A DNA stretch of 64,000 nucleotides from Leucothrix mucor DSM 2157 (GTDB lineage Bacteria; Pseudomonadota; Gammaproteobacteria; Thiotrichales; Thiotrichaceae). Numbering within the stretch: position 1 is the stretch's first letter; each line of letters opens with the position of its first letter. The notes under the pieces were generated by a model. That model was given only the letters and a program-made list of their open reading frames with translations, was not told where the DNA came from and ran no database searches. The translations under genes and the position numbers were made by a program. Below are positions 1 to 7,840 of this stretch, piece by piece. The stretch spans positions 620,001 to 684,000 of the forward strand of contig NZ_ATTE01000001.1 of the NCBI RefSeq assembly GCF_000419525.1, read 5' to 3'.

Positions 1-544
1 CCGGTAAATCGGTAAGAATTAGTTGATCCCCAGAGCTGGAAGACCAAGTGTATTGTGTGATGGTTTGCGTTGAACCGCCACGTACATTGATATCGATATG
101 CGCTTCTGGCAGCAGGCTTTTAATAATTGAGCTTTTACCCGTGCTGATATTGCCAAATAACGCGACATAAATAGAGCCGGTATCTTGTCTGGCTTGTAAG
201 TTTTCTAACTCACGGCGCAGCTCAGCGGTATCCATACCATAGGTTTCTGCTTTTTCCAGCTCTTGTAATACCGTTTCTTCAGAGACGTCTTCATGGTCAC
301 TCAATGGCAGGCTGGCAGGAGAGCGCAGTAAGCGATAAATCACCCACACCGTCCCGAGCAAAAAGGCAATGATGACACCTAGGTAGCTATAAAAAGCTGC
401 TGGCGGCAGCAATAGCATACGGTCCCAGATATCCAGAACACTGCGGGTCGCAAAAAAGATAAACAGTAAAAACAGCAGCGCGGAGACGGCAACAACGACG
501 GCCATGACGCGCTTAAAGGTGGTTCCGGCTTGTTTCATTGGCAT
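1..544 (-). CDS. Membrane-anchored GTP-binding protein, N-terminal part (runs off the left edge)
   Basis: The frame opens on the minus strand at 544 (MPMKQAG; a second in-frame ATG lies at 538) and stays open to base 1, so only about 180 residues are visible. Two hydrophobic helices, roughly residues 13-31 and 44-65, are followed by a charged helical stretch and a P-loop, GNISTGKSS, near residue 130. An ILTDLP segment near the edge suits the start of the G3 region. This order resembles Era/YcjX-type membrane GTPases that often carry DUF697, but the G4/G5 motifs and the C-terminus lie outside the window. Neither ATG has a strong ribosome site. It has the same orientation as the DUF58 cluster but lies about 550 bases downstream of it, so shared transcription is uncertain. 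Confidence 0.75.
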   Translation of the reverse strand, partial: MPMKQAGTTFKRVMAVVVAVSALLFLLFIFFATRSVLDIWDRMLLLPPAAFYSYLGVIIAFLLGTVWVIYRLLRSPASLPLSDHEDVSEETVLQELEKAETYGMDTAELRRELENLQARQDTGSIYVALFGNISTGKSSIIKSLLPEAHIDINVRGGSTQTITQYTWSSSSGDQLILTDLP

Positions 545-755
545 GTTAAAAAACTTATTGTCAGTGGGCGCAGTTTATCACGAGCGATTAAATGCGGTCT
601 GTAATTCTGCTATACGCGGTGATTTTTAGTAACTTGGCCGGTTGTCGGCCTATTTGCTTGCTTTGTCGGTGGTAACGAGGATAAACGGTCGATAAGCGTT
701 AACTTGAGCTCGTTCCACAACCATTGATAAACACGCCGTAGATAAAAAGGATTTT

Positions 756-1091
756 ATGAAACGCGTTATTATTTCTAGCTTATTGTCTTTCAGCGTGCCA
801 GTTGAAACTTCCCCCAAACAACAACAGGTTTCAGCGCATCATTGATGTGGCGCAACGCTTTGTTCTGTAGCGATGATCAGGTTAACTTGCATTACATGAT
901 TAAAAACAGGATGTTAGCCGTGCCCCGAGGTTAGCAGAGCTTGGTGTTAGTTCACCATCCGCGATAAGCCCTGTTAATACACCACTCATGGATACTGGTT
1001 AACTGCTCGTTTGGCCTGATAGCACGACGCAACAATAATTTTATAATGATGTCACCGCTATTGGGCCGGACGAGATTTATCTCAAACCGGC
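756..1091 (+). pseudogene. Decayed gene remnant with intact start region
   Basis: A good ribosome site (AAAAAGG, 744-750) precedes ATG 756. The first 15 codons (MKRVIISSLLSFSV) look like a signal peptide, but the frame stops at 843-845. Downstream, one plus-strand frame reads like protein interrupted by stops: a stretch ending TPLMDTG, stop, LLVWPDSTTQQ, stop, FYNDVTAIGPDEIYL. It then runs antisense into the end of the DUF58 gene. I read this as a secreted-protein gene broken by frameshifts and stops. The family is not recognised. Bases 545-755 hold no gene that I can support. Confidence 0.4.
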
Positions 1092-2405
1092 TTACAGTCG
1101 TCCACTGCTTTTAATCGAGAGGTAGCTATTAATCAATGCCACGCCTAAGGCTTCTGGCTTCACATCTACCGCAATTACACCTTGGCTGACTAGCCCATCA
1201 AAGGCTTGCTTACGTTGTTGTAAATAATGATGGGTGGCACTAATGCGCAAGGCTTCTTTCATATCGGTCGGTGGCGTTTCCAGCACTTCATCCAACATGT
1301 TTTCACGCAAACTCGCCATTAGTACTAAATGCCGACGCTGCAATAAGCGCATTGCCGCTTGAAGCTCTGCGCTATCTTCATCGCGGACGTTGCTTAGAAT
1401 AATCACCAGCGCCCGCTTTTTATGGCGAACCAGTAAGTCACTGGCTGCCTGAACATAGTCCGGCGCTTCATTGCCCGGTTGCAGGTCGTAGGTCGTATTG
1501 AGCAAGCGCTGAATGGTGTGATAGCCTTTTTTAGGTGATACCCAGCGATTTGAACCGCCAAAGCTACTCAAGCCGACCGCATCACCTTGTCGTAATGCCA
1601 CATAAGAGAGCATCAACATGGCATTTAGCGTGTGATCGAAGTGCGATAAATCATTATCCATCGCGCGCATCCGGTGGCCGCAATCCAGTAGGAAAATAAT
1701 CTCCTGATCACGTTCATCCTGATACTCACGGGAAATCACTTTGCGAATTCTGGAAGTGGCTTTCCAATCAATCTGCCGGATGCTATCGCCATCGCGGTAT
1801 TCGCGTAGCTGATGAAAACCCTGTCCCTGTCCACGACGTGGCTTTTTGATAATACCCAGCTGACTTAAATGATTATCAGTGGCCAGCAATGCCAATTGCG
1901 GAATGGCCGCAAAGTTAGGGTAGACATGAATCTCAGAGGGTAGCAATAGGCGGTAATCCCGCTCCCAAAGCCGCCAGCGCGAGTACAAATGCAACTGTAC
2001 ACCCGGAAAGTAAAACTTGCCGCGCATCTTGGCGGTCACTTGATAGCGCACTTCAACCGAGCCATTAGGCGGCAAACTTAAATGTACAGGTAAGCCTTCG
2101 GCCTCTAACTGCAGTGGAAAATGATCGTAGATATCCAGTGTGCAAGGGTACTTCGACACATTGTTCAGATGTAGGCTCACATCGCGAGCGACCCCTAAAG
2201 GAATCGAGGTATTAATCTCTCGCTGAGCTTCCGGAATTGCACGTCGATACAGTAAAAACAGATCGAGCAGGGCAACCGCTGCCGAGGCCAGCAGGCTAAT
2301 CTGCCAAAGCACCGTGAGCGCTGGCCAGAACCCCGCCAGCAGTGCCAATACAGCATTGGCCGCTAACAGTTTAAATAAATTAGTACCGGGAATGGGTAAA
2401 CTCAT
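1092..2405 (-). CDS. DUF58 domain-containing protein
   Basis: This 437-residue protein has two N-terminal membrane helices (about residues 10-50), an Ig-like beta region, and a C-terminal DUF58 domain. The domain carries the family signature around GDSIRQIDWKATSR and continues into a von Willebrand A-like fold (IIFLLDCG). Members normally sit next to MoxR AAA+ ATPases and are thought to take part in assembly or maturation of envelope or metal-dependent complexes. The exact role is unknown. It starts 9 bases after moxR stops and is the last gene of the coupled run that begins at recG or the RDD gene. DUF58 membership is clear and the function is open. Confidence 0.9.
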   Translation of the reverse strand: MSLPIPGTNLFKLLAANAVLALLAGFWPALTVLWQISLLASAAVALLDLFLLYRRAIPEAQREINTSIPLGVARDVSLHLNNVSKYPCTLDIYDHFPLQLEAEGLPVHLSLPPNGSVEVRYQVTAKMRGKFYFPGVQLHLYSRWRLWERDYRLLLPSEIHVYPNFAAIPQLALLATDNHLSQLGIIKKPRRGQGQGFHQLREYRDGDSIRQIDWKATSRIRKVISREYQDERDQEIIFLLDCGHRMRAMDNDLSHFDHTLNAMLMLSYVALRQGDAVGLSSFGGSNRWVSPKKGYHTIQRLLNTTYDLQPGNEAPDYVQAASDLLVRHKKRALVIILSNVRDEDSAELQAAMRLLQRRHLVLMASLRENMLDEVLETPPTDMKEALRISATHHYLQQRKQAFDGLVSQGVIAVDVKPEALGVALINSYLSIKSSGRL

Positions 2406-2414
2406 CAGTTCGGC

Positions 2415-3383
2415 TTACTGTCGTGGTGCATCAATACTTTGCATAACCGCGTGCAAAATCTGATCTGTTGAGAAGCCTTCCAGTTCCATTTCCGGAGCCA
2501 GCGACACACGATGACGCAGCACCGGTAAGGCGACCGCTTTCACATCATCTGGCGTAATAAAATCACGTTGTTGAATCAGTGCTTCGGCACGTGCTGCGCG
2601 AATGAGAGAGATGCTACCGCGAGGGCCTGCGCCAATGCTTAAACCCTGCCAGTCACGTGTCGCGCGTACCAAGCTCACCGCATACTCAATGACTTGCTCA
2701 TCGGCGCGTACATTGGCGGCCATTTGCTGCAAAGCGAGAATGGTTTCAGGTGAGGCTACGGCATTCACATTGGAAAGATTAAGCTGATCACCGGTTTGTT
2801 GATTGGTCACTGAAGAGACCATGCGACTTTCTTCAGCCTGATCTGGATAGTCGATAAACACTTTTAGCAAAAAGCGATCCAGCTGTGCTTCTGGCAGTGG
2901 GTAAGTACCTTCCTGTTCTAGCGGGTTCTGAGTAGCCAACGTCATAAACGGTAAGGGCACAGGATAAGAATGCCCCTCGATGGTGACTTGGCGCTCCTGC
3001 ATGACTTCCAGTAAAGCTGACTGCGTTTTAGCCGGTGCACGGTTAATTTCATCAGCCAGCAATAAGTTGGTAAATACCGGACCACGGCGCAGATTAAATT
3101 CATTACTTTTAAGATCAACCATAGTGTGACCAGTGACATCGGCAGGCATGAGGTCCGGCGTGAACTGAATCCGTGAAAACTGTCCGTCAAAAGTCTGCGC
3201 CAAGGCACGCACCAGCAAGGTTTTACCCAAGCCCGGCACGCCTTCAATTAAGACATTGCCGCCAGCAATCAGGGCGACCAAGGTTTGATGAATGACGGTT
3301 TGCTGGCCGATGACGGCATTGCCAATCTCGGTCTGCATTGCGGTGATGAGTTCGCTAGCTTGTTCTGCGTTCATGCTGGTCAT
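2415..3383 (-). CDS. MoxR family AAA+ ATPase
   Basis: At 322 residues it has the normal MoxR length. Walker A is GVPGLGKT (about residues 48-55) and Walker B is LLADEINR (about 108-115), followed by the sensor region LATQNP and the C-terminal lid. MoxR ATPases act as chaperone-like partners of VWA/DUF58 proteins. Here the DUF58 protein follows directly and a DUF4350 protein precedes with a 4-base overlap (3380-3383), so translation is probably coupled. The physiological client cannot be told from sequence. Confidence 0.93.
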   Translation of the reverse strand: MTSMNAEQASELITAMQTEIGNAVIGQQTVIHQTLVALIAGGNVLIEGVPGLGKTLLVRALAQTFDGQFSRIQFTPDLMPADVTGHTMVDLKSNEFNLRRGPVFTNLLLADEINRAPAKTQSALLEVMQERQVTIEGHSYPVPLPFMTLATQNPLEQEGTYPLPEAQLDRFLLKVFIDYPDQAEESRMVSSVTNQQTGDQLNLSNVNAVASPETILALQQMAANVRADEQVIEYAVSLVRATRDWQGLSIGAGPRGSISLIRAARAEALIQQRDFITPDDVKAVALPVLRHRVSLAPEMELEGFSTDQILHAVMQSIDAPRQ

Positions 3384-4612
3384 ACCTTGGTCCTGATCTG
3401 TTCGAGTTGTTTGATTGTCTCAGTAAATTCGTGAGCATTGCGCGTAATATCGCCGCTGAGTAATAGCATAATATGTGACTCGCTGAGCTGAGTGCGTTTG
3501 GTCAGTAGCGTGGCTTGTGCTTTATCTGTCATCGCTTGCCAGCCCGGAATCCGTTGCTGCAAACGTTGTTGTAATGCTTGGCGACTACTATCCAATAAAA
3601 TCTGTTGCTGCTGTTGTTTCCAATAATATTCACCACTGGCATCGATATGTTCTAACAGGTTGCGGCGGTCTTCACTGGCTTTTGGAATCATTGGCCCAAA
3701 ACGGCGGGATACTCGGAGCACCCAAATTATAAACAATGCAGCCAGCATCAACATAACAGCCCAAAAGTGCCGCCAGATAATCGCTAGCAGATTGGGCATT
3801 TCATCTGAATGAATCAGCCACACGCCCGCAGGCTGGCTTAGCGCAGCGTGCTTGCCGTGGATGAGATGCCAGAACAACTCGGCGTGGTCATAATCCTGCA
3901 GATTGTAATTGTCGGCAAAGGCGAGATCAGATACCACGGTAATTAAACCGTCGCCTCGCTGCTGACGAATAATAAACAAATCATTCCCTATTTTTATCTG
4001 CTCCAAACCTTCTCTGGAATGGTCTTTATCCAGCGCGATGGCTTCGTAATAATTAGAGCCTATTTCCAGTGGGTGATCGACGCCAGCCAATTGGATTTTG
4101 ACCGACTTCTTCTCGTGAAAGGCGATAGCCTCGCCACTGTGAATGCGCAAGACTTGCTGGATCGGATCATCTGAGGTCAGTAGTTCTTGTTCATTAGAGT
4201 CTTGGCTGGCTTGCGTGTCGTTATCATCTGCGTCGACTTCTTCGGTTTGATAATAGTACGACCAATCTGGTACTAGCGTTAAAATCAGGTGTCCGCCATT
4301 GCCAACCCAATCAATCAAGCGGCTTTGCTGTTCTTCACTTAAAGTTTCGCGCTTTGACTCGATGACTAATACTGTATTGGTATCCGGCAATTCAGTCAGG
4401 CTTTGCAAGCTATCCAGCGAGGTTGAGGGTATGCCCATGCCTTTTAAAAACAGGCGACCGGCATACAGCGGGTTTTTAGCCGCTTCGCCTTGCAGTGGTT
4501 GAATAACGGGCTCTTCCACGTATTCATGGGTCTTTAGAAAGCCATAAATCATCAGTGCAATTAGGCTGAGTACGACGATAGCAATCAGTGCCTTGCGAAC
4601 GCTCTCATTCAT
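3380..4612 (-). CDS. DUF4350 domain-containing membrane protein
   Basis: This 410-residue protein has one membrane helix at residues 8-26 and another around 275-297. The periplasmic part between them looks like a DUF4350 domain (YAGRLFLKGMG, then an acidic linker, then VVSDLAFADNYN). A Gln-rich helical cytoplasmic tail carries a run of five Q near residue 335. DUF4350 proteins recur between DUF4129 and MoxR genes. The overlap is 4 bases with each neighbour. The function is unknown. The domain call rests on architecture and context. Confidence 0.8.
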   Translation of the reverse strand: MNESVRKALIAIVVLSLIALMIYGFLKTHEYVEEPVIQPLQGEAAKNPLYAGRLFLKGMGIPSTSLDSLQSLTELPDTNTVLVIESKRETLSEEQQSRLIDWVGNGGHLILTLVPDWSYYYQTEEVDADDNDTQASQDSNEQELLTSDDPIQQVLRIHSGEAIAFHEKKSVKIQLAGVDHPLEIGSNYYEAIALDKDHSREGLEQIKIGNDLFIIRQQRGDGLITVVSDLAFADNYNLQDYDHAELFWHLIHGKHAALSQPAGVWLIHSDEMPNLLAIIWRHFWAVMLMLAALFIIWVLRVSRRFGPMIPKASEDRRNLLEHIDASGEYYWKQQQQQILLDSSRQALQQRLQQRIPGWQAMTDKAQATLLTKRTQLSESHIMLLLSGDITRNAHEFTETIKQLEQIRTKV

Positions 4613-6165
4613 GGCTGCACCACCTGCGTCTCCATGTTGTCCGCAAAGTCAGTGGTCCAATGATCCAATAAATACAGCATATCCGCGTCTTGTGGCGACT
4701 GATGTGCATAGGCAATACGCACCCAGTGACGAGTGAGTTGCCCGAAAAAGTCCTGCTTGGTCTCGCTGAGTTGTAACTGGCTAAGGCTCAGAATATCGCC
4801 TTCGGTATGGCTGTGCTTTAGCTCCAACTGTTCCTGATTAATCAGATGCACTAGTGCTCCACGGTATAGCAAACTCAAGGCATCACGGGCTTTGCCACTT
4901 TCCCATAATTGGCGAGCGGCACTGATTAAATCATCCGGTAAAGAGTCACTGCGCACATCCATCCCAAATAATACTTCAGGTGCTGGCGGCGGGGTGCTTT
5001 TGGGTTGACGCGTAATCACCGGAATCCAATATTCACGGTAATAATACAGCGCCAAAATAACAGCAAAAATCAACAGCCATAAGCTGAATTCGATAATCTT
5101 GGCCAGTATTACCGCCAGCGTGGTTAGCCAAGCGGGACTATCACTGGAATTCACTTCCTCTTCTTCGGTACTGAGCGAACGCCAGCGCTTAACCAGCTTT
5201 TCGCGGACCAAATTTTCATTGGTCATGACTTGCTTAACGACTTGCGCAGATTCGCTGGCAGGCTTGCGGGTCTCGAATAGCGTTTCTTCGTAGCTCACAA
5301 CCTTTGCCGCTGTTTCATCTGCATAAGCAGCCTGCTCAGGCGTTCCAACTAAGGCTAAGGCCAGCACCAATAACACGCTTGCCAAAGGTGCCGCTTTTGC
5401 TTTTAAGGCCTCTAAGCGCTGTGCCATTTTTTTGAATTCTAATTCGATATCCCAAGCTTCCAGCTGGGTGCGTCGGTTGAGATACAGTGCAAAGCTAGCA
5501 GCCACATAATAGGGCTCTAAAAATACCATCACGACCACAAAGCCGGTGACCGCTAGAATTTCAAAAGAGAAACTGATGCCAGCAAGGTCATTGGTAAACA
5601 GATTGAGCAGCAAGTCGTCGGCGTAATAATCCGGAACAAATAGCCACAGCAGCATGAAAAATGAAAAGGTCAAAATCAGCTGAAAGAAGAATATCGCCAC
5701 GGTGAGCCAAATGGCTTGGCTATGCACATTACCCAGTAATAGCTTTTGGCGCTTGCTGCGAGGGCTTCCACGCAGCCGTTCTAATTGCCAGACTGGTAGA
5801 TTAAAACCACGGCTAAATGAAAAGCGTCGCCAAGTCAGTTCGCTGAACAATCCCGTCGTGCGCATGAGTCTGGGTAAGTCTCGTAGCGCTTGGCCCCATG
5901 TCAGCGTATCGCCAAACATTTGATGGCTGATAATGTGCAAAATCAAACGGTGATAGAGCGGCTTTAGCCACCACAAAGCAACTAAGCTCACCCAGTAATA
6001 CTCATAGGGAATAAACAGCAGCAGCGCGACAATCATACCCAGCGATAAAATGGCTAGCGGCGTGTAAATAATTAACCACCAAGCGCGCACCATGGCAAAG
6101 CCCAGATCAATTGCTTCCCAAGGGTTCCGCGAGCGCACATTAACCGCAATCGTTTCAATCTGCAT
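4609..6165 (-). CDS. DUF4129 domain-containing multi-pass membrane protein
   Basis: I place the start at ATG 6165 (MQIETIAV) because GGGAG sits five bases upstream. The longer frame from 6201 lacks such a site. The protein is about 518 residues. The N-terminal half has five or so hydrophobic segments. A periplasmic stretch and another helix (about residue 360) follow, and then a soluble C-terminal DUF4129 domain with the alpha-helical core around LISAARQLWESGKARDALS and HTEGDIL. It overlaps the SpoIIM-like gene by 11 bases and DUF4350 by 4. DUF4129 is also found as a transglutaminase partner domain elsewhere. No enzymatic motif is evident here. Confidence 0.82.
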   Translation of the reverse strand: MQIETIAVNVRSRNPWEAIDLGFAMVRAWWLIIYTPLAILSLGMIVALLLFIPYEYYWVSLVALWWLKPLYHRLILHIISHQMFGDTLTWGQALRDLPRLMRTTGLFSELTWRRFSFSRGFNLPVWQLERLRGSPRSKRQKLLLGNVHSQAIWLTVAIFFFQLILTFSFFMLLWLFVPDYYADDLLLNLFTNDLAGISFSFEILAVTGFVVVMVFLEPYYVAASFALYLNRRTQLEAWDIELEFKKMAQRLEALKAKAAPLASVLLVLALALVGTPEQAAYADETAAKVVSYEETLFETRKPASESAQVVKQVMTNENLVREKLVKRWRSLSTEEEEVNSSDSPAWLTTLAVILAKIIEFSLWLLIFAVILALYYYREYWIPVITRQPKSTPPPAPEVLFGMDVRSDSLPDDLISAARQLWESGKARDALSLLYRGALVHLINQEQLELKHSHTEGDILSLSQLQLSETKQDFFGQLTRHWVRIAYAHQSPQDADMLYLLDHWTTDFADNMETQVVQP

Positions 6166-7150
6166 GATCGCTCCCTCGGCCAGCCAGCCAAAAATACGCA
6201 ATCACTAAGGCCCAAAGCACGGCAGCCACGCTGTATTTTATGCCCACAGCCATCATAGTGGATGACCAAAAGGCCTCAACAAAGGCGGCCATAATAAACA
6301 AGGTCGCTGCGCCATACATAATGCGAATGCCAATACGGCCATTGTCGATGAGCGCACGTGTTCGGGATTTGCGCCCTGGTGCGATTAACGCCATGGCAAG
6401 CTTTAGTCCCGCAGCTCCTGAAATGGCAATCGCCGTTAACTCAAACGCACCGTGACCCAGTACAAAGCCCCAAAAGGTATCGATAAAGCCTAAGTGCGTT
6501 AAGTGGCCAGCCACCGCGCCAATCATCAAGCCATTAAACAGCAAAAAGAATAGGGTGCCGATGCCATATAGCATGCCGCCTGCAAATACCTGAAAGCCGA
6601 TGCCGGTATTATTTTTAATGTAAAAGCCAAACATATACAGATCAGAATCGGAGCTGCGTTCGCGCCCGAGTACCGTATTGGCGGGGTTATACATGGACTC
6701 CATATCGCGTACGGAGGAGGCGTCTAATACGGTATAAATCAGCTCTGGCTGCCATTGAATTAAGGCAAGCATGGTAAAAAATGGAATATAGAACAAGCCG
6801 CTGGCAATCGCGAAAACCTTCCACTCACGGCGCATTAACGCCGGAAACTCGGCGGCAAAAAAGTGCAGGATGGATTTTAAAAAATGACTGCGACTGCTGT
6901 ACAAACGCTGATGGCCGCGAATCACCATATGGTTTAAACGCTCAACCAGCACCGGACTGTACATGCGGGAATTGGCCAGCGCGTAATGCTGACAAATTTG
7001 CCGGTAAGCGGTGGGTAGGTCCAATGGCTCGGGCGCTGCCTGCTTTTTACGGGCACGACGCGATAATGCCTGATAATCCAGACATTGTTCGAAATGTTCC
7101 CAGAGGGCTTGGTGGCGCTGTGTAAATTGCTCCTGTCGACTCGAACTCAT
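6155..7150 (-). CDS. Stage II sporulation protein M (SpoIIM/DUF95)-like membrane protein
   Basis: This 331-residue protein has a soluble basic N-terminus of about 100 residues, then six or so transmembrane helices. The family signature region around NNTGIGFQVFAGGMLYGIG and GHGAFELTAI is present. Despite the name, SpoIIM/DUF95 proteins are widespread in non-sporulating proteobacteria inside MoxR/DUF58 clusters, as here. It overlaps the RDD gene upstream by 4 bases (7147-7150), which suggests translational coupling. Probable role: an integral membrane component of the cluster's complex, with no known substrate. Confidence 0.88.
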   Translation of the reverse strand: MSSSRQEQFTQRHQALWEHFEQCLDYQALSRRARKKQAAPEPLDLPTAYRQICQHYALANSRMYSPVLVERLNHMVIRGHQRLYSSRSHFLKSILHFFAAEFPALMRREWKVFAIASGLFYIPFFTMLALIQWQPELIYTVLDASSVRDMESMYNPANTVLGRERSSDSDLYMFGFYIKNNTGIGFQVFAGGMLYGIGTLFFLLFNGLMIGAVAGHLTHLGFIDTFWGFVLGHGAFELTAIAISGAAGLKLAMALIAPGRKSRTRALIDNGRIGIRIMYGAATLFIMAAFVEAFWSSTMMAVGIKYSVAAVLWALVIAYFWLAGRGSDHAD

Positions 7151-7830
7151 CGTTTCCCCATTATCCAGCTCCCAACGGCAGCCAGATAATCCGCGGCGGG
7201 GGATTTATCGGCGACTAATGGCCCGCTCAATCGGGCCAATTCTTCAGCGCGTTCCTCACTGATAAAAGGACGACGCTGGTAAAAGCGCATCACCGCTTGT
7301 TGCTCGGCTAGCTGCAGTGGGAAGTCAGGTGCAATCGGTGTAACGGTTTGTTGGTCGACCACTTGCGATCTCACATCCTGATGCAGTACCACAGTGCCTG
7401 CCACCATATCGCCAATACGTTGAAAGCGTTGATTGCTCAGCATGCACAGCAAGCCGAAGCCATAGGCAAAGGGCAGAAAGTCGACAAACCGCAATAAGTT
7501 ACGAATTAGCGAGGCCACCGGGGTCACCGGGCTGGCATTTTCCATGGCAACAAATAAGCCAAACATGGATTTACCGGGCGTTTTTCCCTGATGGAACAAT
7601 TCAAAATAAACCGGATAAAACCATTCGATAAAGAATGTCAGGATCAGATAAATCCCCATGCCGGTCTCATCCAGCGTTAGCAGCACGATGTACAGGACGA
7701 TATTGATACCCACGCGAATCAGCGTATCGGTAAACCATGCATAGAAACGCAGCACGGGGCCCGCGGGTGCTAAGCGCAGCGCAATGCCTTCGGGCGTGTT
7801 GATGGAGTATAAGGTATCGATTGTTGTCAT
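7147..7830 (-). CDS. RDD family membrane protein
   Basis: I choose ATG 7830 (MTTIDTLYSINTPEG) because the frame upstream of it lies inside the end of recG and family members begin at this point. That gives about 227 residues. The RDD fold is visible: helix one ending RLAPAGPVLR, a second helix pair, the signature KTPGKSMFGL, then a helix with RNLLRFVDFLP and the conserved IGDMVAGTVV segment. RDD proteins are small multi-pass membrane proteins, some with transport or antiport activity. The start lies 10 bases after recG ends. Confidence 0.88.
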   Translation of the reverse strand: MTTIDTLYSINTPEGIALRLAPAGPVLRFYAWFTDTLIRVGINIVLYIVLLTLDETGMGIYLILTFFIEWFYPVYFELFHQGKTPGKSMFGLFVAMENASPVTPVASLIRNLLRFVDFLPFAYGFGLLCMLSNQRFQRIGDMVAGTVVLHQDVRSQVVDQQTVTPIAPDFPLQLAEQQAVMRFYQRRPFISEERAEELARLSGPLVADKSPAADYLAAVGSWIMGKR

Positions 7831-7840
7831 ATGTCTTATA

